64,000 nt of DNA from Mycobacterium sp. Z3061 (GCF_031583025.1 NZ_CP134062.1:5925234-5989233), one strand, 5' to 3'. Shown: positions 48,856 through 57,664, counted from the first letter of the stretch. A program made the numbers and translations. Notes: generated from the letters alone by a model not told the origin.

Positions 48856-51800
48856 ATGCCGGGACGCTTCGCTGCACGCGATGAAGCCAGGCCCGGTGGG
48901 GTTTTTGACCGCCTCAGCAATATTATTATTCGCTGGCCGTTACCGGTCGTCGGGCTTTGGATAACCGTCACCGCTGCGATGATGATGACACTGCCGTCTC
49001 TGCATTCTCAGGCCATCAAAAGGCAGCAGGCACCGCTGCCCGATACGGCTCCGTCGATCAATATAAATAAACAGATAGGCCAGACTTTTCACGAAATTGA
49101 AGGCGGATCTCTGCTGTTCGTGGTACTAACCGATGATCATGGTTTGGGCCCTGGCGACGAAACCGTCTACCGCAAGTTGATCGATAACTTGCGGCACGAC
49201 TCGCAGGACAGAATCGTAGTTCAGGACTTCCTCGACACGCCTGCGCTTCGTGAGGTTTTCGAAAGCAAAGATAAAAAGGCATGGAATTTGCCGATAAACC
49301 TTCCCGGCGATGGCCCGTCCGCTGCCACACAACAGGCTTACCGAAATGTTGCGGAAGTCGTGAAGAAGTCCGTCACGGGAACCAGCCTGACTTTCAGCCT
49401 CAGCGGTCCCGTTGCCACGATATCCGACTTTCAACAGCTGGGCGAAAAAGATTCCCGCGTCATCGAAATCGGCACCATAATCAGCGTCCTCGCAATACTT
49501 TTTGTGGTGTACCGAAATGTTGTCACAATGCTGCTTCCGATTGTCACCATCGGGGTATCCGTGCTGTTCGCCCAAGGCACTTTGTCAGGTCTCGCCGAGC
49601 ATGGTTTGGCACTGAACATGCAAGTCATCGGTTTCATCAGCGCGGTGATGATCGGCGCGGGCACCGACTATGCCGTTTTCCTCATCAGCCGCTATCACGA
49701 CTATGTCCGGCAGGGCGTCGCCACTGACGAAGCCGTCAGGCGGGCACTGCTCTCAATCGGCAGAGTCATCATCGCGTCGGCGGCCACCGTCGCCGTCACA
49801 TTCTTGGCAATGGTGTTCACCCGCTTGAAGGTGTTCTCAGCGGTGGGCCCAGCGACCGCGATCTCAATCGCCGTGTCACTGCTGGCGGCCGTGACCCTGT
49901 TGCCTGCAATCCTGGTACTTACGGGGCGGCGGGGCTGGATAAACCCTCGCCGGGATCTGACAAAGCGCTTCTGGCGCCGGTCGGGGACCATGATCGCACG
50001 CCGGCCCGCCAGATTTCTGGTCGGTAGCCTCGTGGCGCTGATCGCGCTCGCCGGAACTACCAGCCTTGCCCGCTTGAGCTTCGACGACCTGCGGTTCTTG
50101 CCGCAAGATGTCGGCAGCGTGGCCGGCTACCAGCAGATCAACCGACATTTTCCGTTGAATACCATGACGCCGGCCGTCCTGCTCGTGCAATCGCCCCGCG
50201 ACCTGCGCACCCCGGCTGCGTTGGCCGACCTGGAAGCAATGGCCAACAGGATCAGCGAACTGCCCGACATCGCCATGGTTCGGGGCCTGACCCGGCCTTA
50301 CGGCGAGCCGGTCGAGCAGATGACGGCCTCCTTTCAAACCGGCGAAGTCGGCGGCAGGCTCAATCAAGCCTCAACGACCATCTCAAATCGCATCGGGGAT
50401 CTCGACACGCTGGCCGGAAGTAGCCGGCAGATGGCCGGCGCGCTCACACGGGTACGCGAACGAGTCGCGGACGCGATGTCCGGTGCCGACAAGCTCCTGA
50501 CCGAGTTGGAAGAACTGCAAGGAGTGCTGACCGCCAACCACACCAGCCAACAGCTCGGCAGCGCGGCGAAAATACTCGGCAGCATGACCGCGCTCAGCGG
50601 CAACCTGAGCGCGACCGTGTCGGGCGCCCAACAGATTGCGCGGTGGGCAGGCCCGATAGTGGCCGCCCTTTCATCCAGCCCCGGGTGCGGCACCGACCCT
50701 GGCTGCGTCCGCTCACGCAACGAATTGGCGTCACTCGTCGCTGCCGATAACGATGGCACTCTTGAGTCAATCGCCGCGCTGGCTGCGAGTTTCCGAGATA
50801 TACGGGATGCCGAGACCGTCACCCTGACGATAAACAAGCTCGGGCAGCAACTGAGCCAGGCCGTCAACTTCCTGAAGACAGGCGGCGGCCTGCGTTCCCG
50901 CATGACGCAGATGACGCAGGGAGCGAACGCTCTGGCCGACGGCGGCACAGCAGTCGCTGACGGAGTGCAGCAATTGGTCGACCGTACCAAGCAGCTGGGG
51001 ACTGGACTGAGCGATGCGTCCTCCTTCCTGCTGGACATCAAGCACGACGCGCACCGTCGGTCGATGACCGGCTTCTACATCCCGGCGCAGTTCATGGGCA
51101 CCGACGAATACCGCAACGGTGCGAAATTCTTTCTTTCCGATGATGGCCACTCCGCCCGTTATTTTGTCCAAAGCGCGCTCGATCCCTTTACTGCGCAGGC
51201 GATGGACCAAATCGGCAAAATCATCGATGCCGCAAAGTCAACGCAGCCGAATACCGAATTGGTGGATGCGTCGGTAGCGCTGACCGGCATCACCGCCGGC
51301 CTCAAAGACACGCATGACTACTACCAGACCGATATGAAGTTTATCTTCATTGCGACTGTCATTATCGTGTTCCTCATCCTCGTCGCGCTCTTGAGAGCAG
51401 TCGTGGCTCCGCTGTACCTCATTGCTTCTGTTATCGTTTCCTATCTGTCGGCCCTGGGCCTCAGTGTCATAGTTTTCCAACTGCTCTTAGGACAGGCCTT
51501 ACATTGGAGTCTGCCGGGCTTGTCTTTCGTCTGTCTGGTCGCGGTCGGCGCCGACTACAACATGCTGCTGATATCCCGGATTCGCGAGGAATCAGGGCAT
51601 GGCGTGCGTGTCGGAGTGATACGAACCGTCGGCGCCACCGGCGGCGTGATCACATCCGCTGGGATGATATTTGCGGCGTCGATGCTCAGCTTGGTGACAG
51701 CCAGCATTACCACGATGGTTCAGGCCGGTTTCACTATCGGTATCGGGATACTTCTCGACACTTTCCTGGTGCGTACGGCTACCGTGCCGGCATTAGTCGC

Positions 51801-52236
51801 TCTTATCGGCCGTGCCAGTTGGTGGCCGCGTATTCATCCGGAAAAATGCGGCGGCATGCTGCTGGCGCTGATCCCGGAAGGTAGCCTCACTCGCTCATTT
51901 TATAAGTATTTCCGCAGTCAATTCGACTCCGCGAATGTGCCCGCTATGGCGGCGGGCCTGACACCACCGACAGAGCGATGCGAGTCCGGCAGAGTAACGC
52001 TCGGCAGAGTCCTGCCCGACTCTTATCTGGGCATCCATGCGCTTCCGTTGTTTGCCTGCAGCGATGAGCCCCGGCTACCGCTGCGGCGACCGAAATCGAC
52101 CACGCCGGCAACGGTGCGCGCCGAAGGGCGGTTCCGTACCCGACATGGCGATTTCCTGCAGCACGCGCTACCGCTGTTTGATCTCAAATCCGCATCGCCA
52201 GCAGCGGCCAATCGAGGAGCGTGCGATGCCGGTTGA
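48856..52236 (+). CDS. MmpL-family RND lipid transporter
   Basis: 1126-residue inner-membrane RND transporter. Two halves each have a TM helix, a large periplasmic loop and a five-helix block: N-half GAGTDYAVFLISRYHDY, C-half VAVGADYNMLLISRIREE. Both Asp-Tyr proton-relay motifs are intact. The second loop has long helical stretches rich in Gln/Ala/Leu (hairpin-like). The cytosolic tail of ~130 residues repeats HALPLF twice. MmpL proteins export cell-envelope lipids; the following sqdB and sqdX suggest a sulfoquinovosyl lipid cargo. No mmpS is adjacent. Base composition is lower in GC than upstream genes. The start is ATG 48856, with only a weak ribosome site. Confidence 0.92.
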   Translation: MPGRFAARDEARPGGVFDRLSNIIIRWPLPVVGLWITVTAAMMMTLPSLHSQAIKRQQAPLPDTAPSININKQIGQTFHEIEGGSLLFVVLTDDHGLGPGDETVYRKLIDNLRHDSQDRIVVQDFLDTPALREVFESKDKKAWNLPINLPGDGPSAATQQAYRNVAEVVKKSVTGTSLTFSLSGPVATISDFQQLGEKDSRVIEIGTIISVLAILFVVYRNVVTMLLPIVTIGVSVLFAQGTLSGLAEHGLALNMQVIGFISAVMIGAGTDYAVFLISRYHDYVRQGVATDEAVRRALLSIGRVIIASAATVAVTFLAMVFTRLKVFSAVGPATAISIAVSLLAAVTLLPAILVLTGRRGWINPRRDLTKRFWRRSGTMIARRPARFLVGSLVALIALAGTTSLARLSFDDLRFLPQDVGSVAGYQQINRHFPLNTMTPAVLLVQSPRDLRTPAALADLEAMANRISELPDIAMVRGLTRPYGEPVEQMTASFQTGEVGGRLNQASTTISNRIGDLDTLAGSSRQMAGALTRVRERVADAMSGADKLLTELEELQGVLTANHTSQQLGSAAKILGSMTALSGNLSATVSGAQQIARWAGPIVAALSSSPGCGTDPGCVRSRNELASLVAADNDGTLESIAALAASFRDIRDAETVTLTINKLGQQLSQAVNFLKTGGGLRSRMTQMTQGANALADGGTAVADGVQQLVDRTKQLGTGLSDASSFLLDIKHDAHRRSMTGFYIPAQFMGTDEYRNGAKFFLSDDGHSARYFVQSALDPFTAQAMDQIGKIIDAAKSTQPNTELVDASVALTGITAGLKDTHDYYQTDMKFIFIATVIIVFLILVALLRAVVAPLYLIASVIVSYLSALGLSVIVFQLLLGQALHWSLPGLSFVCLVAVGADYNMLLISRIREESGHGVRVGVIRTVGATGGVITSAGMIFAASMLSLVTASITTMVQAGFTIGIGILLDTFLVRTATVPALVALIGRASWWPRIHPEKCGGMLLALIPEGSLTRSFYKYFRSQFDSANVPAMAAGLTPPTERCESGRVTLGRVLPDSYLGIHALPLFACSDEPRLPLRRPKSTTPATVRAEGRFRTRHGDFLQHALPLFDLKSASPAAANRGACDAG

Positions 52237-52361
52237 TCGACCGATCCCCCCGCGAGCCTCTGCAGGCAATGGCCGCATTGATCGATTCCACGGCCGCAGT
52301 ATTTCTGCCGCTGCACTCACCAGCAACCGAATTCCCCGGCGTTGGGCCTATCAACCACTAG

Positions 52362-52379
52362 AAAAGGAGTCAAATCATT
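52362..52379 (+). promoter_or_regulatory. Ribosome binding site and apparent AUU start of sqdB
   Basis: AAAAGGAG (52362-52369) is a strong Shine-Dalgarno. Seven bases later stands ATT, followed directly by the codons for KVFVIGGDGFCGW, the expected N-terminus of UDP-sulfoquinovose synthase. An in-frame TAG precedes the Shine-Dalgarno, and no ATG, GTG or TTG occurs until codon 20, beyond the NAD-binding motif. Confidence 0.65.
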
Positions 52380-53615
52380 AAAGTATTCGTCATAGGTGGC
52401 GACGGCTTCTGCGGATGGCCCTGCGCCCTGAATTTGGCTGACGCGGGTCACGAGGTGATCATCGTGGACAGCCTGGTCCGCCGCAAAACAGACATCGATC
52501 TGGGCGTCAAGTCTCTTTCGCCGATCGCGAATATCTTCGAGCGCCAGCAGGCATGGGAACAGACCGGAGGCAATCCGATCGGGTTTGTGCAACTCGACAT
52601 CGCATCGGAATACGAGCGGCTCCGCGATCTACTCGCCACGGAACGACCCGATTCGGTGGTGCACTGCGCCGAACAACGGGCGGCGCCGTACTCGATGAAA
52701 AACGCGTCCACCAAGCGCTACACGGTCCATAACAACATCAACGGCACGCACAACCTGCTCTGCGCCATCGTCGAAACGGGGCTGGATATTCACGTGGTGC
52801 ACTTCGGCACCATGGGTGTGTACGGTTACGGCGTTTTACAGAACGGCTCGATCCCTGAGGGATATCTGGACGTCGAGATACCCGATGGCGTTACGGGTTC
52901 ATCCCGGAGACAAATCCTGTATCCCGCCGACCCGGGCAGCGTCTACCACATGACAAAGTCCCTGGATCAGCTGCTGTTCTATTTCTACAACAAGAACGAT
53001 CGAGTTCGGATCACAGACCTGCACCAAGGAATTGTCTGGGGCACGAACACCGTACAAACCAAGCGTCATCCGAAACTGATCAATCGTTTCGACTACGACG
53101 GCGACTACGGAACAGTGCTCAACCGCTTCTTGATGCAATCTGCGATCGGATATCCGCTGACGGTGCATGGTACGGGCGGGCAGACCCGTGCCTTTATCCA
53201 CATAACCGACTCCGTTCGCTGCGTACAACTCGCGCTGGAGAATCCGCCGGGCAGGCAGGAAAGAGTCAGCATCTTCAACCAGATGACGGAAGTCCACAGA
53301 ATCAGGGATCTGGCGAAGAAGGTGGCGGCCCTCACCGGCGCTGAGATCGCGTATCTGCCGAATCCACGCAATGAAGCGGCAGAGAACGACTTGCAGGTGA
53401 AGAATGAGCACTTGATCGACCTTGGACTGCGGCCTACCACCCTGAGCGAAGGGTTAATGACCGAACTCGTAGACGTCGCAAAGCGTTTCGCTTACCGGTG
53501 CGATCCTGCTCGGGTGCCATGTACGAGCGCATGGCTGGACAAGGCACGTGCCGGCGAGGAAGAGATCAGCAGCGCATCAATGGTCCCGTTGGGCGCTCTC
53601 ACAGCTGAATTATGA
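52377..53615 (+). CDS. sqdB: UDP-sulfoquinovose synthase (SQD1/SqdB family)
   Basis: 412 residues if initiated at ATT 52377. Converts UDP-glucose plus sulfite to UDP-sulfoquinovose. The NAD motif is GGDGFCGW (7-14). SQD1-specific features follow: DSLVRRKTDIDLG, the EQRAAPYSM block (~99-107), the active-site Thr145 in HFGTMGVYG, SVYHMTK with Tyr190/His191/Lys194, TDLHQGIVWG, and GTALNRF-like GTVLNRFLMQSAIGYPLTVHGTGG split over ~242-265. These match plant and cyanobacterial SQD1 rather than ordinary epimerases. The only conventional start, TTG 52434, would delete the NAD motif. Followed 76 bp later by sqdX; together they are the core of sulfolipid synthesis. Confidence 0.92.
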   Translation: MKVFVIGGDGFCGWPCALNLADAGHEVIIVDSLVRRKTDIDLGVKSLSPIANIFERQQAWEQTGGNPIGFVQLDIASEYERLRDLLATERPDSVVHCAEQRAAPYSMKNASTKRYTVHNNINGTHNLLCAIVETGLDIHVVHFGTMGVYGYGVLQNGSIPEGYLDVEIPDGVTGSSRRQILYPADPGSVYHMTKSLDQLLFYFYNKNDRVRITDLHQGIVWGTNTVQTKRHPKLINRFDYDGDYGTVLNRFLMQSAIGYPLTVHGTGGQTRAFIHITDSVRCVQLALENPPGRQERVSIFNQMTEVHRIRDLAKKVAALTGAEIAYLPNPRNEAAENDLQVKNEHLIDLGLRPTTLSEGLMTELVDVAKRFAYRCDPARVPCTSAWLDKARAGEEEISSASMVPLGALTAEL

Positions 53616-53691
53616 AATAGCACCCGTCTCTGCACGGATTTCGACGTGGCGGCGCAAGCCGCTCCCCCATTCCCCGGACGCGAGGTACCTG

Positions 53692-54861
53692 ATGCGCATT
53701 TCAATATTCACGGACAATTTCCTGCCGAAAGTCGACGGTATCGTCACGAGGCTCACCATGACGGTGCAGCAGCTCACCGCCGGCGGGGACGAAGTGCAGG
53801 TCTTCTGTCCCGGAGATGCACCGTCCACCTACCACGAAGCTGAGATTGTTGGTTTGCCATCAGTCCGATTGCCGTCGTACCCCGAAGTGAAATTGGCGCT
53901 GCCCACCCGCACTGTTTCCGCTGCGCTGGATCGTTTTCAGCCGGATGTGATCCACGTTGTCAACGCCTTCGGGTTCTTAGGTATAGGGGGCATCTGGTTC
54001 GCCAGGCGTAAAAGAATTCCGCTCGTCGCCAGCTACCACGTCGATCTGCTGAAATATGCCGACTTCTATGGGTGGCCGGGGCCGGTGAAGCGGGCCAGTT
54101 GGCAACTCGTCAAGACTGCGCACAACCAGGCGAGGCTGACTCTTTGCACCTCCACACCACTTGGAGCAGACCTCAGCAACAGGGGCGTCCAGCGCATCAC
54201 ACAGTGGCCACGAGCGGTGGATACCGAACTCTTCCATCCTCACCGAGCATCGTCGGACTCGCGAAATAGATTGCTGGGAAACCATAGTGACAACGGTGCC
54301 CTTCTGCTCTACGTCGGCCGCCTGGCTGTGGAGAAGGAGATCGAACAGATGCGTCTGGTGCTGGATGCGTTGCCCGAAGCTCGGTTGGCCCTCGTTGGTG
54401 ACGGTCCGCACCGCAGACAGTTGGAGAAGTATTTCGCCGGCACCGCAACCACATTTCTGGGTTATCTGAGCGGTGAACAGCTGGCAGCGGCCTATGCCAG
54501 CGCCGACGCCTTCATGCTGACCTCTTGCACCGAGACTCTGGGCCTGGTGCTGCTAGAGGCGATGGCTGCAGGCTGCCCCGTGATCGCCGCCAACCGAGGC
54601 GGCGTTCCTGACGTCGTCGAGGATGGCGTCACAGGTTTCCTGTACGACCCCGACCGTCCTGATGACCTACTCGCGCAAAGCAAGCGGCTACTGACGAATG
54701 GCGCTTTGCGCCAGGCGATGAGCTGGGCTGCACGGCAGGAGGCCGAGCGATGGAGCTGGACGTCGGCCACGGAACAGTTGCGGCGCAGTTACGTCCGCGC
54801 TATCACCGAGAACACCGCCGTTGGGCGCTTGATCGACAGCGGCGCCGCGTCAGGAACGTGA
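53692..54861 (+). CDS. sqdX: Sulfoquinovosyltransferase, SqdX/SQD2-like (GT4)
   Basis: 389-residue GT-B glycosyltransferase of family GT4. It opens MRISIFTDNFLPKVDGIVTR, the N-terminus typical of SqdX/SQD2, which transfers sulfoquinovose from UDP to diacylglycerol. Other matches: YPEVKLALP, HVVNAFGFLG, VASYHVDLLKY, YVGRLAVEKEIEQM (donor site), LVGDGPHR, and the E-x7-E motif ETLGLVLLE (281-289). The start is ATG 53692, after GAGG; the frame is open 48 codons upstream over the sqdB end, rejected. Peripheral membrane enzyme on the cytosolic face. The acceptor may be diacylglycerol or another lipid; sequence alone cannot decide. Confidence 0.9.
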   Translation: MRISIFTDNFLPKVDGIVTRLTMTVQQLTAGGDEVQVFCPGDAPSTYHEAEIVGLPSVRLPSYPEVKLALPTRTVSAALDRFQPDVIHVVNAFGFLGIGGIWFARRKRIPLVASYHVDLLKYADFYGWPGPVKRASWQLVKTAHNQARLTLCTSTPLGADLSNRGVQRITQWPRAVDTELFHPHRASSDSRNRLLGNHSDNGALLLYVGRLAVEKEIEQMRLVLDALPEARLALVGDGPHRRQLEKYFAGTATTFLGYLSGEQLAAAYASADAFMLTSCTETLGLVLLEAMAAGCPVIAANRGGVPDVVEDGVTGFLYDPDRPDDLLAQSKRLLTNGALRQAMSWAARQEAERWSWTSATEQLRRSYVRAITENTAVGRLIDSGAASGT

Positions 54862-54870
54862 TCGCCCCGA

Positions 54871-55812
54871 CTACTGCATCCGGGGGCGTCGAGCGTCACC
54901 CTCATGTGGAGACAACAGGCGGTTGGCGGCGGTGTAGGGATCGTCGCGCCCGTCGACCACCGCCTCGGCAAGCACATCCAGATCCGGCCGCGTCCGCAGC
55001 AAGGTCTGCGCCAGCGAGAGGATCTGCGCCCGGGCGCGGGCCAGCCGCCGGGCGGGATTGTCGGAGCGGTGATGGGCTTCGATGGCGGCCACCAGGCCCT
55101 CGAGTCCGTCGCCGCGGGCGGCGATCAAGCTGACGATCGGCACGCTGGTCTCGGCCCGCAGATCGCGGACGGTCTGCTCGGCGCCCTCGCGGTCGGCCTT
55201 GTTGACGGCCACGATGTCCGCGACTTCCAGCAGTCCCGCCTTGGCGGCCTGCACCGCGTCGCCCGCTCCGGGATTGAGGATGACGACGGTGGGGTCGGCG
55301 ACGGCGGCGATCTCGATCTCGGACTGGCCTACTCCGACGGTCTCCAGCAGGACGACGTCGTAGCCGATCGCGCCGAGCAGCAAGATGGCGGCGGGGACGG
55401 CGGCGGCGAGGCCGCCGAGATGGCCCCGGCTGGCCACCGAGCGGATGAGCACGTCGGAGTCGTTGATGTGTGCGGTCATTCGGATGCGGTCGCCCAGCAG
55501 GGCGCCGCCACTGAAGGGCGACGACGGATCCACGGCCAGTACGGCGACCCGCTGGCCGTGCTCCCGGTAGGCGCCGACCAGGGCGCCGATGGTCGTCGAC
55601 TTGCCGGCGCCCGGGGGGCCGGTGATGCCGATCACGCGCACCGGCGCGGCCGGGCCGATGGCAGTCAGCACCTCGTCCCGGCGTTCACCCTCGACGAGGC
55701 TGAGCAGCCGGCCGACCGCGCGCGGAGAACCGTTGCGCGCCTTGATGATCAGATCGGAGACGTCCAGGATTGCGTCCGTTCGGCGGGGCGTGTTTGTTAG
55801 CGAGAACCCCAT
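54871..55812 (-). CDS. MeaB/ArgK-type P-loop GTPase
   Basis: 313 residues. Walker A GPPGAGKST, AVDPSSPFSGGALLGDRIRM (the characteristic MeaB/ArgK switch region), ETVGVGQSE (Walker B/switch III) and the base-specificity motif NKAD are all present. MeaB proteins protect or load cobalamin-dependent mutases such as methylmalonyl-CoA mutase. No mutase gene is in the window, so the partner is elsewhere or this is a paralogue with another client. The start is ATG 55812 (MGFSLTN); an extended frame to 56019 runs through the palindrome and was rejected. Convergent with sqdX, 9 bp apart. Confidence 0.88.
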   Translation of the reverse strand: MGFSLTNTPRRTDAILDVSDLIIKARNGSPRAVGRLLSLVEGERRDEVLTAIGPAAPVRVIGITGPPGAGKSTTIGALVGAYREHGQRVAVLAVDPSSPFSGGALLGDRIRMTAHINDSDVLIRSVASRGHLGGLAAAVPAAILLLGAIGYDVVLLETVGVGQSEIEIAAVADPTVVILNPGAGDAVQAAKAGLLEVADIVAVNKADREGAEQTVRDLRAETSVPIVSLIAARGDGLEGLVAAIEAHHRSDNPARRLARARAQILSLAQTLLRTRPDLDVLAEAVVDGRDDPYTAANRLLSPHEGDARRPRMQ

Positions 55813-55837
55813 TCTCGCATCTCTCTCACGACCCCCC

Positions 55838-55897
55838 GCGAGCAGACGCAAGATCGCACGTTTCCGAAGGAAATCGTGCGATCTTGCGTCTGCTCGC
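55838..55897. repeat. Long inverted repeat between divergent genes
   Basis: Two perfect 23-base arms, GCGAGCAGACGCAAGATCGC plus ACG (55838-55860) and its complement (55875-55897), enclose a 14-base loop that itself contains TTTCC-GAA-GGAAA. The stem therefore extends to about 28 pairs with one extra base. It sits between the MeaB-like and hydrolase genes, which are divergent, so it is not a normal terminator. It may be a regulatory site or an interspersed palindromic element. Confidence 0.9.
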
Positions 55898-55914
55898 GCC
55901 ACCATAATGGCACC

Positions 55915-56775
55915 GTGAACACAATCGAGGTGCCTGGCGGCAGAGTGTGGTTCAAGCGGGTGGGCTCCGGTGACGGCCTGCCCCTGCTGGTGGTGCACGG
56001 CGGCCCCGGCCTGCCGCACTACTACCTAAGCTCACTGGAACGCCTGGCCGACGAGCGCGAAGTGATCTTCTGGGATCAACTCGGCTGCGGCAATTCCGAA
56101 CACCCGTCCGACCCGGGTCTGTGGACCATGCAACGCTCGGTGGCGGAAATGGACGCCGTGGTTCAGTCATTGGGACTCAGCGCTTTTCACATTTTCGGCA
56201 ATTCGTGGGGCGCCATGCTGGCGCAGCAGTACGTGCTCGATATGCCCTCGGGCGCCGTCAGTCTCACCATCTCCAACAGCGCCGCGTCCATCCCGGTGTT
56301 TGCGGAGAATGTGATCCGGCTGAAGTCTCAATTGGACCCCGCCACTCAGGATGCGATCGACCGCCACGAAGCCGCTGGCACCACCGATTCCGCGGAATAC
56401 CAGGCGGCGATCACCACCTGGAACCAAACGTATCTGTGCCGCTCCCAGCCCTGGCCTCGAGATCTCTACCTGGCCTTCCAGAACATGGGCGCCGAGATCT
56501 TCCACACCATGTTCGGGCCGAGCGACTTCAATATCGTCGGCACCATCCGGGACTGGGATGTGATCGACCGGCTCACGGAAATAAATTTGCCTACCTTGTT
56601 GCTCGCCGGCCGCTTCGACGAATGCTCACCGGAGCACATGCGGGAAATGCACGAGCGAATCGCAGGGTCGCGCTTCGAGTTCTTCGAGAACACCGCCCAC
56701 CTCCCGTTCATCGAGGAGCCGGACCGCTTCGACGAGGTGATGCGTGACTTCCTCGCACAGCACGACCGAGCTTGA
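55915..56775 (+). CDS. Alpha/beta-hydrolase, proline iminopeptidase family
   Basis: 286-residue hydrolase: HGGPGLPHYYLSSLERL (the HGGPG oxyanion motif of S33 proline iminopeptidases), DQLGCGNSEHP, nucleophile FGNSWGAML, acid in AGRFDECSPEH and His in ENTAHLPFIEEP. S33 enzymes remove N-terminal Pro or hydrolyse small amides and esters. The start is GTG 55915 (VNTIEVPGGRVW); an open extension runs back to 55876 inside the palindrome arm. The short distance from palindrome to start (17 bases) means the hairpin would form in or near the 5' end of its transcript. Confidence 0.85.
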   Translation: MNTIEVPGGRVWFKRVGSGDGLPLLVVHGGPGLPHYYLSSLERLADEREVIFWDQLGCGNSEHPSDPGLWTMQRSVAEMDAVVQSLGLSAFHIFGNSWGAMLAQQYVLDMPSGAVSLTISNSAASIPVFAENVIRLKSQLDPATQDAIDRHEAAGTTDSAEYQAAITTWNQTYLCRSQPWPRDLYLAFQNMGAEIFHTMFGPSDFNIVGTIRDWDVIDRLTEINLPTLLLAGRFDECSPEHMREMHERIAGSRFEFFENTAHLPFIEEPDRFDEVMRDFLAQHDRA

Positions 56776-56821
56776 TCGCCAGCGAATGCGGGTATAGGCG
56801 AGCTGTGGTTGGCTACAAACG

Positions 56822-57664
56822 ATGAAGCTGCGGCGTGACCGTAAGAAGGGGGACGCGTTGTTGAAGCGTGAGGTCGGGGCCAGCCTGCGGGTCACCGTCA
56901 CCGATCCCACGGCTCTTGAGTTCCAGATCGCGGTCGCGTCGCTGCCCGGTTTGCAGATCAACGAGTCGTTGACAGTGCAGCTGGACGGCAAACCGGTCTC
57001 GGTGCGCGAAATTCCCGGCGAACACGGAAACCGCATCCACACCGCCGATGTCGGGACGGGTGATCTGCAGGTCACCTACGAGGCGACGGTCACGGGCCGG
57101 GCCGATCCAATCGCGGTGCGGGATCTGGACGTGTCGACCTATCTGCGGCCCAGCCGCTACGCCGAGGCCGACAAGTTCTTCGGCTTCGCGGCAACCGAAT
57201 TCGGCCAGTACACGAACTCCGTGACGCTGCTGGAGAAGGTGTCCTCCTGGGTGGGAACAAGGCTCAAATACGTTCCGGGATCCAGTGATCCGATCGACGG
57301 CGCGACCGACACCCTGCTCGCCGGCGCCGGAGTGTGCCGCGATTACGCACATCTGGTCGTCGCATTGCTGCGCGCGGTGAATTTACCCGCCCGCCTGGTC
57401 GCGGTATACGCACCCGGCTGTGACCCGATGGACTTCCACGCCGTGGCCGAAGCGCTTATCGACGGCCAGTGGCAGGTGGTGGACGCGACCTGCCTGGCGC
57501 CGCGCCAGACGATGCTGCGCATCGCCACCGGACGCGACGCGGCAGACACCGCCTTCCTGGATAACCATGGCGGCTCAATCGAATTGACAGAATCGATGAT
57601 CACGGCGGTCACTACGGACCCGCTGCCCCGCGATTCGGTAGAAGAACTCGTCTCGCTGGGCTGA
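56822..57664 (+). CDS. Transglutaminase-like cysteine protein
   Basis: 280 residues. The N-terminal ~115 form a beta-rich domain (LRVTVTDPTALEFQIAVAS). The C-terminal part is a transglutaminase-like core: Cys in GAGVCRDYAHL, His in DPMDFHAVAEAL and Asp in WQVVDATCLAPR complete the catalytic triad. Members of this bacterial family are probable peptidases or amidases; the true substrate is unknown. The start is ATG 56822; a downstream TTG near the LLKREVGASL segment is an alternative. It follows the hydrolase by 46 bp on the same strand, so co-transcription is possible. Confidence 0.85.
   Translation: MKLRRDRKKGDALLKREVGASLRVTVTDPTALEFQIAVASLPGLQINESLTVQLDGKPVSVREIPGEHGNRIHTADVGTGDLQVTYEATVTGRADPIAVRDLDVSTYLRPSRYAEADKFFGFAATEFGQYTNSVTLLEKVSSWVGTRLKYVPGSSDPIDGATDTLLAGAGVCRDYAHLVVALLRAVNLPARLVAVYAPGCDPMDFHAVAEALIDGQWQVVDATCLAPRQTMLRIATGRDAADTAFLDNHGGSIELTESMITAVTTDPLPRDSVEELVSLG

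Noticed and set aside
52434..53615. sqdB starting at TTG 52434
   Set aside because: It removes the GGDGFCGW NAD-binding motif, which is intact and in frame just upstream behind a strong Shine-Dalgarno.
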